Shown: positions 21,993-29,629 of the stretch, piece by piece | Layout of the letters: every line of letters begins with the position of its first letter | Position numbering within the stretch: the stretch's first letter is position 1 | Origin: Acidimicrobiia bacterium | Lineage (GTDB): Bacteria; Actinomycetota; Acidimicrobiia; Acidimicrobiales; Acidimicrobilacustridaceae | Assembly (NCBI GenBank): GCA_020832495.1 | Contig: JAFIEP010000029.1 | Location: 24,058-88,057, forward strand | Reading direction: 5' to 3' | DNA length: 64,000 nucleotides | Position numbers and translations under genes: made by a program | Notes under the pieces: model-generated | The model's database searches: none | The model's input: only the letters and a program-made list of their open reading frames with translations | Told to the model about the DNA's origin: nothing

Positions 21993-22847
21993 GTGGCCGA
22001 CACCACCTGTTTCGAGCTCGAGACGGTCGGCCGGGTCGCGCACCTGCGGCTCTGCCGGCCCGACGCCTACAACACGATGACCCGCGAGTTCTGGTCGGAG
22101 CTGCCGGCCCTCGTGCGCCAGCTCGACGACGCCGGCGAGGTACGGGCCATCGTCATCTCGTCGACCGGCAAGCACTTCTCCGCCGGCATGGACCTCGGCG
22201 TGTTCACCGGGGACAGCCTGGGCGACGGCGCCGGGTCCGGTGGGAGCACCGAAGCTGGCCGCCAGCGAGCGCGCGTGCGCCAGATGGTGTTGGCGCTGCA
22301 GGACTCGTTCACGGCCCTCGAACGGGCGCGGATACCGGTACTCGCCGCAGTGCAGGGCGGGTGCATCGGGGGCGCTGTCGACATGATCTCGGCCTGTGAC
22401 CTGCGCTACGCCTCGGCCGACGCCTTCTTCGTGGTGCAGGAGATCAACATCGGCATGACCGCCGATGTCGGCACCCTGCAACGCCTGCCGAAGATCATCC
22501 CCGACGGCATCGCCCGGGAGATGGCCTACCTCGGTCGGCGCCTACCGGCGCAGCGGGCCTACGAGGTGGGCCTGGTGAACGAGGTGTTCGAGGACCACGA
22601 GGCACTGGTGGACGGCGTGCTGGGCATCGCCACGGAGATCGCCGAGAAGAGCCCCTTGGCCATCTGGGGGACGAAGGTGGCGGTCACCTACGCCCGTGAC
22701 CACTCGGTGTCCGACAGCTTGGAGCACATCGCCAACTGGCAGGCCGGCATGTTCCAGCCGGCCGACATGCTGGAGTGCTTCACCGCCAAGGGCGAGGGTC
22801 GTGCCCCCGAATTCGACGACCTGCTGCCCAACGTCAAGGGCCTCTGA
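21993..22847 (+). CDS. Crotonase, probable delta3,5-delta2,4-dienoyl-CoA isomerase
   Basis: Enoyl-CoA hydratase/isomerase fold of 284 residues. The oxyanion-hole segment is KHFSAGMDLGVF, and GGCIGGAVDMISACDLRYA is the second CoA-site loop. D130, E150 (VVQEINIG) and D158 (TADVGTLQRLP) have the spacing of the catalytic acids of mammalian ECH1 (D176, E196, D204 from memory). That favours dienoyl-CoA isomerase over hydratase activity, with a role in beta-oxidation of unsaturated fatty acids. Start GTG 21993, one base after the diiron gene stop. The open frame extends upstream, but only inside that gene. Confidence 0.85.
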   Translation: MADTTCFELETVGRVAHLRLCRPDAYNTMTREFWSELPALVRQLDDAGEVRAIVISSTGKHFSAGMDLGVFTGDSLGDGAGSGGSTEAGRQRARVRQMVLALQDSFTALERARIPVLAAVQGGCIGGAVDMISACDLRYASADAFFVVQEINIGMTADVGTLQRLPKIIPDGIAREMAYLGRRLPAQRAYEVGLVNEVFEDHEALVDGVLGIATEIAEKSPLAIWGTKVAVTYARDHSVSDSLEHIANWQAGMFQPADMLECFTAKGEGRAPEFDDLLPNVKGL

Positions 22848-22880
22848 CCCGCCGAGCCGCCCGGCCGTCCGTGGGTGCGC

Positions 22881-23567
22881 TCAGCTCTCCCGGCCGAAGT
22901 GGGACTCGTCGATGGGTGGCAGGAAGTTCCAGGTGAGATCCCCGATGCGCACCAGCGTGGAGGAGATCCACCCGCCCATGGCGGCGAAGTGGTCGTCGAG
23001 GCTGGAGCCGTCGGCCAGGGTGTCCTCGTCGAGTTCGTAGGCCCCCTCGTAGGACACCTCGATGGCGTGCTCGGGGTCGTCGAGGGCGTCGGGGTAGCTG
23101 GTCTCCACGGTCGGACCCGACCGGTCGAGGCGTTGGCGCCCGACCAGGGGGCTGTGCTCGGGGAGCGAGCCCAACAACAGCGCCGGGTCGGGGGCGGCGG
23201 CCAGGCGCTGGACCCGCAGGACGACCTCCACCTCGATGCGGGGCGGTTCGTCGAAGGACTCGCCGATGTACCAGGTCCGGTAGGCCGTCTGCGCCCAGGT
23301 GGGCCACACCAGGGTGAGGTCGGCCTGGACCCGAGGCGGCATGCCTTCGCCAGGGAGCCCGTAGCTGGTCTCCCAGGTCAGGTCACCGAGCAACACGTCG
23401 GCGTGGAACCGCTCCTCGAACGCCTGTCGCTCGAGCAGTGCCCCTTCGAGGGCGTCTCGGAGCGCTCCGATGGCATCGGTGAAGACGTGGTCCAGCATCT
23501 GCGCAGCAGGGTAGTGGTCGCTGCCACTGGGTCGGTACCTCGCCGGTTCTCGTGGTGCGCTCCTCAC
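22881..23567 (-). CDS. Protein of unknown function, coupled to a VOC gene
   Basis: I do not recognise this 228-residue protein. It is acidic, with alternating strands and aromatic positions (DVLLGDLTWETSYG, ADLTLVWPTWAQTAYRTWYI, IEVEVVLRVQRL) and a W-containing C-terminal segment, suggesting a soluble beta-rich domain. No signal peptide or membrane segment. The GTG start at 23567 overlaps the TGA of the VOC-family gene (GTGA), so it is translated from the same message. Confidence 0.7.
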   Translation of the reverse strand: MRSAPREPARYRPSGSDHYPAAQMLDHVFTDAIGALRDALEGALLERQAFEERFHADVLLGDLTWETSYGLPGEGMPPRVQADLTLVWPTWAQTAYRTWYIGESFDEPPRIEVEVVLRVQRLAAAPDPALLLGSLPEHSPLVGRQRLDRSGPTVETSYPDALDDPEHAIEVSYEGAYELDEDTLADGSSLDDHFAAMGGWISSTLVRIGDLTWNFLPPIDESHFGRES

Positions 23568-24259
23568 CCCTCCCGTGGAGGCTCGGGGTCCATGAACGCG
23601 ATGGCCACCGACATGCCGAGCGCCTTGTGGCGGAGCGTGGTGATGCGCCGCCCGGGTTGGACGGCGTCCTTCACCCGGCCGAGGTGCTCACCGAGCCCCT
23701 CGACCGTGTGGTCGAGGTCGGCCACGGTGAGGGCCAACCCGAAGAACCCACAGGGCCCGTCGCCCAGCGGCGTCGGTGGTGCCACCAACTCGATGATGGT
23801 CGGGCCGGCCCGGAAGAACGTCTGCAGCATGGGACCGCCGTAGATGTCGGTGGAGCGGGTGCGGCGAGGTGGAAGACCCACCGCCTCGAACGCAGCCACG
23901 GTTCGGTCGTGGTCGGGCGACAGGATCACTACGTGGTCGATCAGCTGTGCCCCGTTGGGATGCACCACGCCCGCCGGCGGCGCGCCGCCTTTGGTCACGG
24001 CGCGGGTCGGCAGGCCGTCGAGCGCCGTGCCGTCCTCGCTGTCGTCCAGGCCGTCGGCGTCGATGCCCGCCAGCTCCCAGGACAGGATCCGCCGCGGCCC
24101 GTCGGACCCCACCAGGGTCACGGCCGTGTGGCCCAGCCAGCAGGTGCTGTCCTGCATGGCGAAGCCTGCTGCTGCCCAGGCCTCGGGTGCGTCGCCCACG
24201 TCGATCTGCGTGATCCGAACGCCGACGAGCGGTGGGTCGGGGAGCGCCTCGTCATCCAT
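23564..24259 (-). CDS. Glyoxalase/VOC-superfamily protein
   Basis: A 231-residue protein with two vicinal-oxygen-chelate-type halves. The C-terminal part shows QLIDHVVILSPDHDRTVAAF and a strand ending IIELV, then GFFGLALTVADLDHTVEGL, typical of betaalphabetabetabeta modules with a metal His and Glu. The N-terminal half (VGVRITQIDV, WLGHTAVTLV) is a weaker repeat. Substrate unknown. The open frame extends far upstream, but ATG 24259 is preceded by TAGGGT at 7 nt and fits the domain start. It is coupled to the following unknown gene. Confidence 0.8.
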   Translation of the reverse strand: MDDEALPDPPLVGVRITQIDVGDAPEAWAAAGFAMQDSTCWLGHTAVTLVGSDGPRRILSWELAGIDADGLDDSEDGTALDGLPTRAVTKGGAPPAGVVHPNGAQLIDHVVILSPDHDRTVAAFEAVGLPPRRTRSTDIYGGPMLQTFFRAGPTIIELVAPPTPLGDGPCGFFGLALTVADLDHTVEGLGEHLGRVKDAVQPGRRITTLRHKALGMSVAIAFMDPEPPREG

Positions 24260-24266
24260 GCGGCGC

Positions 24267-24272
24267 ACCCTA
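24267..24272 (-). promoter_or_regulatory. -10 element (TAGGGT) for leaderless VOC gene
   Basis: Minus-strand TAGGGT lies 7 nt before ATG 24259, with no Shine-Dalgarno. The arrangement is the same as that of glgB and ychF. Confidence 0.5.
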
Positions 24273-24349
24273 CCGGGGACCTGTGGCCAGAGTCCTCGGT
24301 CCCGGCCGCGCGGCAACCGACGATGTCCGAGGTGGTCCGGCCGAGCCGC

Positions 24350-24355
24350 GAGACT
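24350..24355 (+). promoter_or_regulatory. Possible -10 (GAGACT) for the phosphohexomutase gene
   Basis: GAGACT lies 6 nt before ATG 24362. It is a weak match that keeps A at position 2 and T at position 6; a leaderless start is possible. Confidence 0.3.
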
Positions 24356-24361
24356 GCACTC

Positions 24362-26065
24362 ATGAACCTCCCCGAACCGTTGGCTGGTCGCGTGGCGGCG
24401 TGGCTGGCCGCGGATCCCGATCCGAGGACGCGGGCCGAGCTCCAGGGTCTGCTCGACGCCGGGGATGTGGACGGGGTGACCGAGCGATTCGGCAGCGACC
24501 TGAGCTTCGGGACGTCGGGCCTGCGGGCGCCGATCGGGGCGGGCCCCACCCGCATCAACCGCCTGGTGGCCCGACAGGTTGCTGCCGGGCTGGCCGAGCA
24601 CCTCCGTCGGGAGTGCGAGACACCGCAGCCGATGGTGATCGTCGGCCACGACGCCCGTCACGGCTCTGCCGACTTCGCTGCCGAGGTAGCGGGTGTCCTG
24701 CGCTCCCACGGGGCCCACGTCGTGTGCTCCGAGCCGGACGTTCCCACGCCGGTCGTCGTCTGGACGCACGCCACGTCCGGAGCAGACGCCTCGGTGGTGT
24801 GCACCGCAAGTCACAACCCGCCGTCGGACAACGGGATGAAGATCTACCTGGCCGACGCCTTGCAACCGGTGCCGCCCGAGGACGAACGTCTGGCGGCACG
24901 AATCGCATCCGCACCGCTGGCTGCGGGACGCGACGGCCCCCACGGCCCCGCCGGCCCGTACCGGGCGAGCGACGCCGCGCCGGGGTTCGTCGATGCCTAC
25001 GTCGAGCACGTGGCGGCCCTGGTGCCCGAGGGCCCGCGTGGGTTGCGGTGCGTCTACACGCCGCTGCACGGTGTGGCCTGGCCGGTGTTGTGTCGCTGCT
25101 TCGAGGCGGCTGGCTTCCCCGTCCCCGACGTCGTGGCGACCCAGCGCGACCCACACCCTGGCTTCCCGACCGTCGTCAGCCCGAACCCGGAGGAGCCGGG
25201 GGTTCTCGCCGCTGCTGTGCAGCAGGCCGCTCGCAGCGACGCCGAGGTGGTCCTGGCCAACGACCCCGATGGCGACCGGCTCGCCCTCGTGGCGCCCATC
25301 GACGGGGCGGACCCCGGCGACCCGACCTCGTGGCGCCAGATGAGTGGCAACGAGTTGGGGTTGTTGCTGGCCGACCACCTGCTTCGCCGGTCACCACCGG
25401 ACGCGGACCGGCTGGTGGTCACGGCGTTCGAGACGTCGCGGGCGGTGGCCCGGCTGGCAACGGCGTCCGGTGCCCGCCACGTGGACGTGCCGACGGGCTT
25501 CAAGTGGATCATGCGGCGCGCCGTGGCCGAACCGGGTGCCTTCGTGTTCGGCTGCGAGGAGGCGATCGGCTACGCCGTGGATGCCGCAGTGCCGGACAAG
25601 GACGGCATTGCTGCTGCTGTGGTTGTGGCCGCCCTGGTGGCAGAGCTGTCGGCGACGGGCCACACCGTGTGGGATCGGCTGGCGGCCGTCGACGACCGCA
25701 TCGGCTGCCACCGCAGCGCCACGCGGTGGACCGTGCTCACCGGCGTCGGGGCACGCACCCGCCTGGCGGGAATGGTCGACGCCCTGCGTCGCTCGCCGCC
25801 GACGGCGATCGGCGGACGCCGGGTCGAGCACATGACCGACCTCACCGACGGCTCGCTGGGTTCGCCGGTGGATGCGCTGGTGTTCGACCTGGCGGACGGG
25901 GCCCGGCTCGTGGTGCGTCCCAGCGGCACCGAGCCCAAGGTGAAGGTCTACGCCGAGGTGGTGGCACCCGCGACCGACGGAGGCCAGGAGGCTGCGGCCG
26001 CGGCCGACGAGTTGGCTGCCGCCGCCCTCCGGCGCATCACCGACGGCTCGACGGACCAGCACTAG
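24362..26065 (+). CDS. Phosphoglucomutase/phosphomannomutase family protein
   Basis: Alpha-D-phosphohexomutase of 567 residues with four domains. The phosphoserine loop is VCTASHNPPSDNGMKIY, the Mg site is ANDPDGDRLAL, the sugar-binding loop is FGCEEAIGYAVD and the C-terminal phosphate loop is VRPSGTEPKVKVY. The length and the N-terminal AAWLAADPDPRTRAEL fit the PGM2/ManB-like group that interconverts hexose-1- and hexose-6-phosphates, or pentose phosphates. It could feed both glycogen and the downstream glycan locus. ATG 24362 was chosen from family alignment; ATG 24323 is an in-frame alternative. Confidence 0.92.
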   Translation: MNLPEPLAGRVAAWLAADPDPRTRAELQGLLDAGDVDGVTERFGSDLSFGTSGLRAPIGAGPTRINRLVARQVAAGLAEHLRRECETPQPMVIVGHDARHGSADFAAEVAGVLRSHGAHVVCSEPDVPTPVVVWTHATSGADASVVCTASHNPPSDNGMKIYLADALQPVPPEDERLAARIASAPLAAGRDGPHGPAGPYRASDAAPGFVDAYVEHVAALVPEGPRGLRCVYTPLHGVAWPVLCRCFEAAGFPVPDVVATQRDPHPGFPTVVSPNPEEPGVLAAAVQQAARSDAEVVLANDPDGDRLALVAPIDGADPGDPTSWRQMSGNELGLLLADHLLRRSPPDADRLVVTAFETSRAVARLATASGARHVDVPTGFKWIMRRAVAEPGAFVFGCEEAIGYAVDAAVPDKDGIAAAVVVAALVAELSATGHTVWDRLAAVDDRIGCHRSATRWTVLTGVGARTRLAGMVDALRRSPPTAIGGRRVEHMTDLTDGSLGSPVDALVFDLADGARLVVRPSGTEPKVKVYAEVVAPATDGGQEAAAAADELAAAALRRITDGSTDQH

Positions 26066-26094
26066 GGTTCGCTGGTCCGAATCGGGCACCCCCC

Positions 26095-27543
26095 ATGCTC
26101 TTTCCTTCCGTCGACTTCGCCGTGTTCTTCCTGGTGGTGTTCACCGGGAACTGGATCCTGCGGCCGAACCGGACGCTGTGGCTGGGCTTCCTCCTGGGTT
26201 CGTCGTTCGTGTTCTACGGATGGTGGGACTGGCGCTTCTGCTTCCTGCTCGGTGGTTCCATCCTCTTCAACTGGTGGATGGGAGGAGCGGTCGCCCGGGC
26301 CCTGGGCGACGATCGCCGTCGGACCGACCAGTCCCGCTGGTTGGTGCGCGCTGCGGTGGCCACCAACCTCGGGGTCCTCGCCTACTTCAAGTACGCCGAG
26401 TGGGGAGTGCGATCGGTCGCCGACGGGCTGGCCTCGCTGGGTGTGGCGGTCGACCCGCCGTTGCTCGAGATCATCCTGCCCCTGGGGATCAGCTTCTTCA
26501 CCTTCCAGGCGTTGAGCTACGTCATCGACATCGGTCGGGGGACGTCGTCGCCGCTCCCGTTGCTGCCGTTCGCCACCTACCTGTCGTTCTTCCCCCAGCT
26601 CGTGGCCGGCCCCATCGTGCGAGCGAACGAGCTGGCGCCGCAGTTCGACGAACGCGCCGACCCTCGCTACGTCGAGGCCACCCGAGCCTTCCTGCTCATC
26701 TTCAGAGGCCTGTTCAAGAAGGTGGTCATCGCCGACTTCCTGGCCACCGAGATCGTGAACCCGGTGTTCGCCAATCCCTCGAGCTACTCGGGGCTCGAGA
26801 ACCTGGTGGCGGTCTATGCCTTCGCCATTCAGATCTACGCTGACTTCAGCGCCTACACCGACATCGCCATCGGCGTGGCGCTGCTGCTGGGCTTCCGTCT
26901 GCCGGAGAACTTCAACGCCCCCTACATCGCGTCGTCGTTGCAGGACTTCTGGCGCCGGTGGCACATGACGCTCTCCCGCTGGCTGCGCGACTACCTCTAC
27001 ATCCCGCTCGGTGGGAACCGTCTCGGGGTGCGGCGGATGTACGTCAACTTGGGGCTGACCATGGTGCTCGGCGGTCTGTGGCACGGCGCCGAGTGGACGA
27101 TGGTCATCTGGGGCGCCATCCACGGCGGCTTCCTGGCAGCCGAGCGTGCGACCAAGGCAGCCTGGCACCGCCGCGGGGTCATTGGACTGCCACCGGGGTT
27201 CGTGCGGGTGGCCCAATGGCTGCTCACCATCCACGTGGTCTGTCTGGCGTGGATCTTCTTCCGAGCGGAGAGCTTCGGGCAGGCCATGGAGATGCTCGGT
27301 CGCATCCTCTCGCTGGCACCGGCGAACGTCCTGGTCGAGGATCCGATCACCACCGTGGTGCTGGCGGCCATCTTCGTCAGCCTGGCGCTGCAGTTCGTAC
27401 CCCAGCGCTGGGTCGACGAGGTGGGACAGCGGGCGTCGGTGGCCTGGCCCGCCGCCATGATGGTGGCCATCACGGTGCTGCTCACGGTGACCGACGCCCT
27501 GGGGCCCGAAGGTGTGGCCGAGTTCATCTACTTCCAGTTCTGA
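26095..27543 (+). CDS. MBOAT-family O-acyltransferase (AlgI-like)
   Basis: A polytopic membrane protein of 482 residues with about ten hydrophobic segments. PLGISFFTFQALSYVID, LVAGPIVR and DFWRRWHMTLSRWLRDYLY are hallmark MBOAT/AlgI sequences; the catalytic His is in GGLWHGAEWTMVIWG. AlgI-type proteins move acyl groups across the membrane to modify exported polysaccharides, usually with a periplasmic SGNH partner. Such a partner is the next gene. The start is ATG 26095, with no obvious ribosome site. The stop codon lies inside a 10-bp tandem repeat. Confidence 0.93.
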   Translation: MLFPSVDFAVFFLVVFTGNWILRPNRTLWLGFLLGSSFVFYGWWDWRFCFLLGGSILFNWWMGGAVARALGDDRRRTDQSRWLVRAAVATNLGVLAYFKYAEWGVRSVADGLASLGVAVDPPLLEIILPLGISFFTFQALSYVIDIGRGTSSPLPLLPFATYLSFFPQLVAGPIVRANELAPQFDERADPRYVEATRAFLLIFRGLFKKVVIADFLATEIVNPVFANPSSYSGLENLVAVYAFAIQIYADFSAYTDIAIGVALLLGFRLPENFNAPYIASSLQDFWRRWHMTLSRWLRDYLYIPLGGNRLGVRRMYVNLGLTMVLGGLWHGAEWTMVIWGAIHGGFLAAERATKAAWHRRGVIGLPPGFVRVAQWLLTIHVVCLAWIFFRAESFGQAMEMLGRILSLAPANVLVEDPITTVVLAAIFVSLALQFVPQRWVDEVGQRASVAWPAAMMVAITVLLTVTDALGPEGVAEFIYFQF

Positions 27544-27580
27544 CCAGTTCCGACCAGTTCTGACCAGTTCTGAACAGGTC
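27534..27580 (+). repeat. 10-bp tandem repeat over the MBOAT stop codon
   Basis: About 4.5 copies of CAGTTCTGAC (one with C for T, the last degenerate) begin in the last codons of the MBOAT gene, include its TGA and run into the intergenic region before the SGNH hydrolase gene. Confidence 0.85.
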
Positions 27581-27638
27581 GGCCGGTGCACCGGCGAGCG
27601 CGTCGAGGAGGGTCGTCGGGGCGTCGCCACCTGCACGG

Positions 27639-27644
27639 TAGCGT
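27639..27644 (+). promoter_or_regulatory. -10 element (TAGCGT) for the SGNH gene
   Basis: TAGCGT lies 8 nt before ATG 27653, suggesting a transcript starting at or near the start codon and separate expression from the MBOAT gene. Confidence 0.45.
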
Positions 27645-27652
27645 TGCCGGAC

Positions 27653-28900
27653 ATGTCCCCGGCAGTGTCGACTCCGAACGAGAAGCGGCGTGTGGCTGCC
27701 TCCCGTGCACCGCGGTCGACGACAGCGGGACCGGGTCGCCCCGCCCCCGACGTCCGTGAGGGTCCAGCGGTGCTCGTCCGACCGATCCGCTCGCCTCGTC
27801 CGGGCACGATGCCCGCCGGGCTGGCGCTCATGATCATGGCCGTGGGCCTGTTCGGCGCCCTCCTCGTGAACGCCGAGGCGATGGCACGCACCTCCCGCGG
27901 CCAGCCGGACAACCCGGAGTGGCGTACCTCGGTCATCGACGGCATTGCCGCGGTCAGCGGCTTCTTCCACCTCACCGCGCCCCGCTCCGCGCTCGATGAC
28001 CGCTTGGGCAAGAACCAGACCGACGACGCCGACATCGATGCCGTGCTCGCCGAGCGGGCCAGTCGGGCCGAGGCGGCCGAGGAAGCGGCCCGTCGGGCCG
28101 AGGAGGCCGCTGCTGCTGCTGCGCTGGCGCCGCCCGAGCTGCGGGTCCCGACACCTGAGGCCCCGCTGCGGGTGTACGTGGCGGGCGATTCGATGGCGGG
28201 AGGTCTGGGTCCGGCCTTCCAGCGGGTGGGTGCCGAGACCGGGCTCGTGTCGGTGCAGGTCGACTACCGCGTCTCGTCGGGTCTGGTCCGACCGGATTTC
28301 TTCAACTGGCCACAGCACCTGGCTCGACAGGTGGTGGATGTGGAGGATCCCGATGTCGTCGTGGTGCAGTTCGGCGCCAACGACATGCAGAACATCGCGC
28401 TCGACGGGGCGGCGTTGCCACTGGGCAGCGAGGAGTGGTTGGCCGAGTACCGGCGTCGGGTGGCGGGCACCATGGACCTGCTGCAGGCCCCGTCCTCCCG
28501 AGACAGCGGGCCACGGTTGGTGCTGTGGATGGGTCTGCCACCGGTCGGGCCGAACTCGGGCATCGACCCGGCGATGGTGGATCACGTCAACCACATCTAC
28601 GCGTCAGAAGCGGCGTCTCGCCCGTGGGTCGTCTACGTCGACACGTGGGCCTACCTGGCGGGCGAGGACGGCTATGCCAAACGGCTGGTGAACGCCGACG
28701 GTCAGGACCGGGAGATGCGCGCCGGTGACGACGTGCACCTCAGCGTGCCCGGTGCTCAGCGCCTGGCCTGGGCGCTCCTCGACCGTCTCGGTGGCCTGGT
28801 CGATCTCAGCGCCTCGGAAGCTGTGCCCCCCGAGTCCGAGACGGCCCCGCCGGGGCTCGAGGAGCGCGTGGAGCTTCCTGTCCCGTCGCCGCTGAGCTGA
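27653..28900 (+). CDS. Membrane-anchored SGNH/GDSL-type hydrolase or acyltransferase partner
   Basis: A 415-residue type II membrane protein. A basic N-terminus is followed by one membrane segment at about residues 58-82 (MPAGLALMIMAVGLFGALLV), an Ala/Glu-rich coiled-coil linker (about 125-160, ERASRAEAAEEAARRAEEAA) and an SGNH domain. Block I is VAGDSMAGGLGP (Ser), block III VVQFGANDMQN (Gly/Asn) and block V DDVHLSVPG (Asp-x-x-His), so the catalytic set is intact. The pairing with an upstream MBOAT resembles AlgI/AlgJ-type acyl transfer to a surface polymer on the outer face of the membrane. The open frame runs upstream, but MSPAVS at 27653 follows TAGCGT. Confidence 0.85.
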   Translation: MSPAVSTPNEKRRVAASRAPRSTTAGPGRPAPDVREGPAVLVRPIRSPRPGTMPAGLALMIMAVGLFGALLVNAEAMARTSRGQPDNPEWRTSVIDGIAAVSGFFHLTAPRSALDDRLGKNQTDDADIDAVLAERASRAEAAEEAARRAEEAAAAAALAPPELRVPTPEAPLRVYVAGDSMAGGLGPAFQRVGAETGLVSVQVDYRVSSGLVRPDFFNWPQHLARQVVDVEDPDVVVVQFGANDMQNIALDGAALPLGSEEWLAEYRRRVAGTMDLLQAPSSRDSGPRLVLWMGLPPVGPNSGIDPAMVDHVNHIYASEAASRPWVVYVDTWAYLAGEDGYAKRLVNADGQDREMRAGDDVHLSVPGAQRLAWALLDRLGGLVDLSASEAVPPESETAPPGLEERVELPVPSPLS

Positions 28901-28941
28901 CGTCGCCCTCGTGCACAGGTGCGGGGGGCGGACGGACGTCG

Positions 28942-28958
28942 GTGGGGCATCACCCCAC
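28942..28958. terminator. Hairpin between convergent SGNH and queF genes
   Basis: GTGGGG pairs with CCCCAC around a 5-nt loop that contains the queF stop codon. The stem is short (6 bp), so support is modest; the position between two convergent genes fits a shared terminator. Confidence 0.35.
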
Positions 28959-29342
28959 GTCGGTGCGTTCGGGATGGCTGGCGGTCACCACGGTGTGGAT
29001 CCCCCCGCGCACGTTCCAGTCGGTGACGACCGTCATCGACCGTGGGTGCAGCGCCGCCACCAGGTCATCCAGGATCTGGTTGGTCAGGGCCTCGTGGAAC
29101 TGGGCCTCGGACCGGAAGCTCCACAGGTACTGCTTCAGCGACTTCAACTCGACGAGGTGAGCGTCGGGTACGTAGCTGATGGTGACGGTGGCGAAGTCCG
29201 GCTGTCCGGTGACCGGGCACACACAGGTGAGCTCTGGCGAGCTGCAGCGGACCTCGTAGGAGCGCTCGGGGGACGGGTTGTCGATGGCGACCAGGTCGCG
29301 ACCTGGTCGGGTCGGTCGGTGACCGAGCGGTTCGGACGACAT
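28950..29342 (-). CDS. queF: NADPH-dependent 7-cyano-7-deazaguanine reductase QueF
   Basis: Type I (unimodular) QueF of 130 residues, which reduces preQ0 to preQ1 for queuosine tRNA modification. Nucleophile Cys42 and proton donor Asp49 lie in CPVTGQPDF with the seven-residue spacing of the family. The QueF motif ELKSLKQYLWSFRSE binds NADPH. The C-terminus is shorter than in Bacillus QueF (about 165 residues) and ends just after the RGGIH strand. It starts at ATG 29342, six bases after TAGCGT. No queCDE, tgt or queA gene is in the window. Confidence 0.93.
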   Translation of the reverse strand: MSSEPLGHRPTRPGRDLVAIDNPSPERSYEVRCSSPELTCVCPVTGQPDFATVTISYVPDAHLVELKSLKQYLWSFRSEAQFHEALTNQILDDLVAALHPRSMTVVTDWNVRGGIHTVVTASHPERTDVG

Positions 29343-29348
29343 GCGAGC

Positions 29349-29354
29349 ACGCTA
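29349..29354 (-). promoter_or_regulatory. -10 element (TAGCGT) for leaderless queF
   Basis: Minus-strand TAGCGT lies 6 nt before ATG 29342, with no Shine-Dalgarno between them. Confidence 0.5.
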
Positions 29355-29629
29355 CCGCCGCCGACGGCGGCCGGGCAGTTCGAGGGTCCACCGTGACGCA
29401 CCAGTGGTGTGCCCGACCGCCTCGCCTGGGTGACGGTGCGGTGCATGTCGGATGAACTGCCGCTCAGGTGCGCAGAGGCGCCGGTCGAAGAATGCTCCGG
29501 AGCGGTCGTGTTCGGCGTGACCGAAGTAGTACGCTCCGTGTTCTGATCAGCCAACTGAATCTCTTCAACCTGGCGCTGCCGAGACGGCGCCGTGCGCCGC
29601 GGTCGCGGATCGAAGCCACAAGGTGATGC

